Under the pieces are notes generated by a model. That model was given only the letters and a program-made list of their open reading frames with translations, had not been told where the DNA came from and ran no database searches. This document shows, one piece after another, positions 60,919 to 64,000 of a stretch of 64,000 bases of DNA. The position numbers were made by a program, and so were the translations under genes. Source of the stretch: an uncultured Bacteroidota bacterium (lineage in GTDB: Bacteria > Bacteroidota > Bacteroidia > Bacteroidales > P3); the NCBI GenBank assembly GCA_902775135.1, contig CACYKY010000003.1:1-64000 (forward strand). Direction: 5' to 3'. Each line of letters starts with the position of its first letter. Within the stretch, counting starts at the first letter, position 1.

Positions 60919-63027
60919 ATGACAACAAAACGCACCCTCACCCTCGTCGCCCTCCTCGCAGCGGCCCTCACCTTCGCCTCCCAAGCCCAGGCCAAACCCG
61001 TCACCCCACAGGCCGCCCGCCAGGCCGCCGCCACCTTCCTCCACCTCGACGCCGACAGGCTCCACGCCCTCCCCCTCGAGTGGAACACCATGTACCTCTT
61101 CGCCATCGACAACGGCGGCTTCGTGCTCACCAGCGCCGACAGCCGCATCCTGCCCGTCCTGGGCTATTCCCTCCGCACCGACGCCCTCCGCGCCGACGGC
61201 GCCGCCAACGCCGCCTTCCACGCCTGGCTCTCCCGCTACGAAGCCCTCATCCTCGCGGCGGCCGCCGACGACACCCTCGCCGACCATCCCCAATGGTCCC
61301 TCCTGCTGGCAGGCTCAGCCCCCAAGGGGGTCTACCCCTCTCCCGCCGGCCCCCTCGTGGAGACCAAATGGGACCAGGATCCCTACTACAACGACCTCTG
61401 CCCCGCCGACGACCTCGGCGAGAAAGCCCTCACCGGCTGCGTGGCCACCGCTATGGGACAGGTCATGCGCTACTGGCAGTGGCCCGACGCAGGCGTGGGC
61501 TCCCACAGCTACTCCTGCCAGTATTTCGGCTACCAGAGTGCCGACTTCGGCGCCACCACCTACGACTGGGCCCACATGCCCGCCAGCCTCACCGCCGTCA
61601 GCGACAGCGCCGACCTCGCCGCCATCGCCACACTCCTCTTCCACTGCGGCGTCGCCGTCGATATGGACTACGGCACCGCCGACCAATACGGCAGCGCCGC
61701 CTACGACATCATGTATCAGGGCGACGACCTCCACACCCCCTGCGCCGAGAACGCCCTCCGTACCTACTTCAAATACTCCCCCGCACTCGCCGGCATCATC
61801 AGACCCAACTACTCCGACGCCCAGTGGGCAGCCCTCCTCAAGGACGAGATCGACCACCGCCGCCCCCTCCTCTATGGCGGCACAGGCCCCTCCGGCGGCC
61901 ACGAGTTCATCTGCGACGGCTACGACACCAACGGCTACTTCAGCTTCAACTGGGGCTACAGCGGACTCTACGACGGCTTCTTCAGCCTCAGCAACCTCGT
62001 CCTCACCGACGCCTACGCCTTTGCTTTCAACTACTACCAGTCCGCCGTCGTCGGCATCCAGCCCGACACCCTCTATGGCTCCGCCACCTCCTGCACCGTC
62101 GTCGCCACCAGCGCCGACACCCTCCGGGGCTCCGTCTCCGGCGGCGGCACCTACGCCTTCCGCGACACCGTCACCCTCACGGCCTCCCCGGCCCCTGGCT
62201 TCCGCTTCCTCCGCTGGAGCAACGGCGTCGTCCTCAACCCCTACCCCCTGCTCGCCCACGACGACACCCTCCAGGCCCTCTTCCGCGGAGCCCTCCTCGA
62301 GGAGGACGACACCCTCTCCTATACCGGCACCGCCTTCTACTACTCCGGCCGCTACGACATCCTCCCCTCCGACCGCATGGGCATCAGGATCCCCGCAGCA
62401 GCCCTGCAGGACCGCCGCTACCTCACCGCCGTCGACGTCTATATGCACTACGTCCCCATCGTCGTCAACATCCACTTCGGTGGCGACGACGCCCCCGGCC
62501 CCATCGTCCACTCCCAGCGCCAGCAGGGCTCCCAGACCTTCAAGTGGCAGCGCGTCGTCCTCGACTCCGCCCTCGCCATCCCGCCCGACAGCAACCTCTG
62601 GGTCACCATCCAGACTACCGAGGACGACCTCGTCATGGGCACCACCGACATCGACGCCCCCGACGCCAACTGGTACTCCGACGACAACGGCGCCACCTGG
62701 GGCCACCTCACCGACTACGAGCCCCCCTATTCCTTCTGCAACCCCTATATCGCCTGGCTCATCCGCTGCATCACCTCCTCCGACCCCACCGACCCCAACC
62801 CCGTCGCCATCCCCGGCGTGGAGCCCCCTACGGCCACCGTCCGCACCAACGGCCTCTCGCTGACCGTCGACAACCCCGACGGCCAGACCGTGAGCCTCTA
62901 CGACATCATGGGCCGCCACCTCGCCACCTCGCACCTCGCTTCCGCCACCATCTCCCTCCCCGCCCCCGGCATCTACCTCGTCAAGATCAACACCCACCCC
63001 GCCCAAAAAATCGTCGCCATCAGATAG
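60919..63027 (+). CDS. Secreted C10-family cysteine protease with T9SS sorting domain
   Basis: A 702-residue protease. Signal peptide 1-25 (ending SQAQA), propeptide to about 140. Catalytic Cys174 in LTGCVATAMGQVMRYW, His328 in SGGHEFICDGYD and FNWGYSGLYDGFF. A bacterial-repeat unit (PGFRFLRWSNG) follows near 430, then a beta-rich domain to about 620, and the T9SS type A ending (VSLYDIMGRHLATS, GIYLVKINTHPAQKIVAIR). Codons are extremely C-rich, more than in the other two C10 genes. The prodomain linker is shorter than in the 1281-residue paralogue. Confidence 0.93.
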   Translation: MTTKRTLTLVALLAAALTFASQAQAKPVTPQAARQAAATFLHLDADRLHALPLEWNTMYLFAIDNGGFVLTSADSRILPVLGYSLRTDALRADGAANAAFHAWLSRYEALILAAAADDTLADHPQWSLLLAGSAPKGVYPSPAGPLVETKWDQDPYYNDLCPADDLGEKALTGCVATAMGQVMRYWQWPDAGVGSHSYSCQYFGYQSADFGATTYDWAHMPASLTAVSDSADLAAIATLLFHCGVAVDMDYGTADQYGSAAYDIMYQGDDLHTPCAENALRTYFKYSPALAGIIRPNYSDAQWAALLKDEIDHRRPLLYGGTGPSGGHEFICDGYDTNGYFSFNWGYSGLYDGFFSLSNLVLTDAYAFAFNYYQSAVVGIQPDTLYGSATSCTVVATSADTLRGSVSGGGTYAFRDTVTLTASPAPGFRFLRWSNGVVLNPYPLLAHDDTLQALFRGALLEEDDTLSYTGTAFYYSGRYDILPSDRMGIRIPAAALQDRRYLTAVDVYMHYVPIVVNIHFGGDDAPGPIVHSQRQQGSQTFKWQRVVLDSALAIPPDSNLWVTIQTTEDDLVMGTTDIDAPDANWYSDDNGATWGHLTDYEPPYSFCNPYIAWLIRCITSSDPTDPNPVAIPGVEPPTATVRTNGLSLTVDNPDGQTVSLYDIMGRHLATSHLASATISLPAPGIYLVKINTHPAQKIVAIR

Positions 63028-63032
63028 CATAA

Positions 63033-63438
63033 GTGAATGGTGATGAGTGAATAGTGAATGGTGAATAGTGAATTATGACCACTCACCCCTTTAACTATTC
63101 TGCCTGACCTTCGGTCACGGCCTGCGGTGGTATGCCTGCGAGCACCGATGAATAAAGTTAAATGCAGCGAGTCAAGCAGCGGAAGTCGAGCAAGAGGAAT
63201 GCCAGTGGCATTTCGGGCAGAGCAGTTGTGTGTGGCTAGCAAGCTCGCCTGCTTTTCCGAGATGCAGCTGCGTAGACGGAGTCACGTTAGCAAGGCATTG
63301 AGCAGAGGGCTGGAACACTGCCTGGCTCCATCGGAGACACGGCCTGCGACGTCAGCTGAGGATGAGCAGAGGGCTGGAGCAAACTATTAACTATTATCTA
63401 TTAACTATTATCTATTAACTAAAATAACCGATGTCCTC
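63033..63438 (+). repeat. Mosaic repeat block left of element copy D
   Basis: A GTGAATGGTGAATAGTGAAT array (63033-63078), the TGACCTTCGGTCACGGCCTG module (63106-63125), GAGCACCGATGAATAAAGTT (63140-63159), and a 104-base module at 63175-63278 with the same ends as the copy C insert (AGCAGCGGAAGTCGAG ... GATGCAGCTGCGTAGACG) but a different middle. Then GACACGGCCTGCGACG and a CTATTAACTATTATCTATTA array. Confidence 0.8.
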
Positions 63439-63680
63439 AATTCGTTAGATTAGTGTAATTCGTGGTCAAAAAAACAATTCCGTGTGACCCGCGCCAGCAG
63501 AAGACAAGCCATCGCAAGCGAAGCAAGCGATACCTTATAAAGATCCACGAGATTTAAAAAGATTCCCAAGATCTGAGCCGACCCCGCACCCGGACAAAAT
63601 CCCAAAGGGAAAGTAATTTACAAGATTTACAAGATTTCTGCCCGTAGGGCAAGGAGAACAAGAACCCTGCGCCAGCCCCG
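63439..63680 (+). repeat. Composite element copy D
   Basis: Complete copy: left end at 63439, CATCGCAAGCGAAGCAAGC core (63511-63529), GATCCACGAGATTTAAAAAG, AAGATTTCTGCCCGTAGGGC uninterrupted (63629-63650), and GCGCCAGCCCC right end. From 63681 to 63838 I see nothing recognisable. Confidence 0.85.
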
Positions 63681-63838
63681 CAAATATAATCCATCCGGGA
63701 AGACATTCTCACAGGTAAAAAAAGACGAACAGCATTTCTGCTGTCCGCCAATCACTCATTACTAACGAAGTTAGATGTAAAATGTAATATGTAAGAAGTC
63801 AACAAATCTATTCACTAATTTGTCTTTTACTGATTTTG

Positions 63839-63941
63839 GTTGACATTTTTTTGCTCTTTTCTTGATATGGTTGTCACTTGTTTTCTTGGACAAGTTGACA
63901 ATTTCCTGATATCGTTGACAGTATTCCTGAAAAGGTTGACA
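63839..63941. repeat. Iteron-like GTTGACA repeats
   Basis: GTTGACA (or GTTGTCA) at 63839, 63870, 63894, 63914 and 63935. The last three are spaced 20-21 bases and share TTCCTGAWA between them. On the minus strand a short frame (63948-63874, 24 residues, MRLSTFSGILSTISGNCQL...) is read through the repeats from a promoter at 63960. Confidence 0.65.
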
Positions 63942-63959
63942 ACCGCATATTTTTTCGAT

Positions 63960-63969
63960 TGCAAAGATA
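63960..63969 (-). promoter_or_regulatory. Possible leftward promoter
   Basis: Minus strand TATCTTTGCA, a perfect -7 box. Transcription from about 63957 would pass the GTTGACA repeats. No gene of normal size follows. Confidence 0.55.
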
Positions 63970-64000
63970 GCGATTAATTAGCAAACTCATACTTTTTTTT

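Noticed and set aside
61315..63030. Minus-strand open frame of 571 codons (Gly/Val/Asp-rich)
   Set aside because: Antisense to the third C10 protease; low-complexity composition and no promoter.
63127..63390. Open frame of 87 codons in the mosaic block
   Set aside because: Covers the 104-bp module and neighbouring repeats; the frame is not shared with the copy C module, so it is treated as repeat DNA.
47548..64000. Prophage or integrative element
   Set aside because: No integrase, transposase, phage structural or conjugation genes; the genes are housekeeping (nadB, ddl, tRNA-Cys) or secreted proteases.

Overview
The window is about 64 kb of a Bacteroidota chromosome, most likely an uncultured Bacteroidales. 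Promoters carry the Bacteroidetes -7 box (TAnnTTTG, usually followed by CA) and show almost no Shine-Dalgarno sequences. Secreted proteins end in type IX secretion (T9SS) sorting domains of both type A and type B. There are lipoproteins with acidic export signals, several Bacteroidetes-only families (DUF4270, DUF4296, DUF3078), and three C10 (streptopain-like) proteases. Coding DNA is GC-rich with strongly C/G-ending codons, while intergenic DNA is AT-rich. I cannot name a genus.

Layout. 0-4 kb: a leftward ruvB-hutI-lolD-rlmB operon. 4-6.3 kb: universal stress protein and HI0933-type flavoprotein. 6.3-12.4 kb leftward: ABC-F ATPase, TonB-domain protein, RecB/AddA-like helicase-nuclease. 12.5-17.4 kb rightward: orphan mutA, LptF/G permease, sufE, SufT-like protein, OppC-like permease. 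17.6-19.3 kb: three small lipoproteins. 19.6-23.5 kb: a partial F-ATPase operon, atpE-F-H-A-G. 23.6-34.5 kb: C10 protease, sugar permease, rpsA, a large type B T9SS cargo protein, recQ. 34.5-38.3 kb leftward: Maf, MORN-repeat protein, DUF4270 lipoprotein, truncated GT5 protein. 38.4-40.8 kb: recX, DUF3078 protein, SAM hydroxide adenosyltransferase. 41-46.4 kb: sufC-sufD, a PorE-like protein and an MsbA-like exporter. 46.4-47.5 kb: tRNA-Val and two lipoproteins. 48-59 kb leftward: nadB, a giant C10 protease, a two-component pair, tRNA-Cys, ddl. 59.5-63 kb: a phosphoribosyltransferase-like gene and a third C10 protease.

The most unusual content is the repeat population. From about 47.5 kb to the right end, nearly every intergenic gap holds repeats: short-period arrays, hairpins, and a larger composite element present in four forward copies and one reverse partial copy. 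One copy carries a nested insert of about 72 bp whose empty site is visible in two other copies; a relative with the same ends but a different interior lies at 63175-63278. DNA resembling that interior also occurs in frame inside the PRPP-binding loop of the phosphoribosyltransferase-like gene. Related repeat DNA appears in frame in the HI0933 flavoprotein (5435-5519) and at the N-termini of the OppC-like permease and the PorE-like protein. I read this as a family of small intergenic elements that can be captured as coding sequence. That reading is an inference and needs alignment with homologues and other genomes.

Two tRNAs are present (Val-UAC, Cys-GCA). I see no rRNA, CRISPR array, prophage or recognisable transposase.
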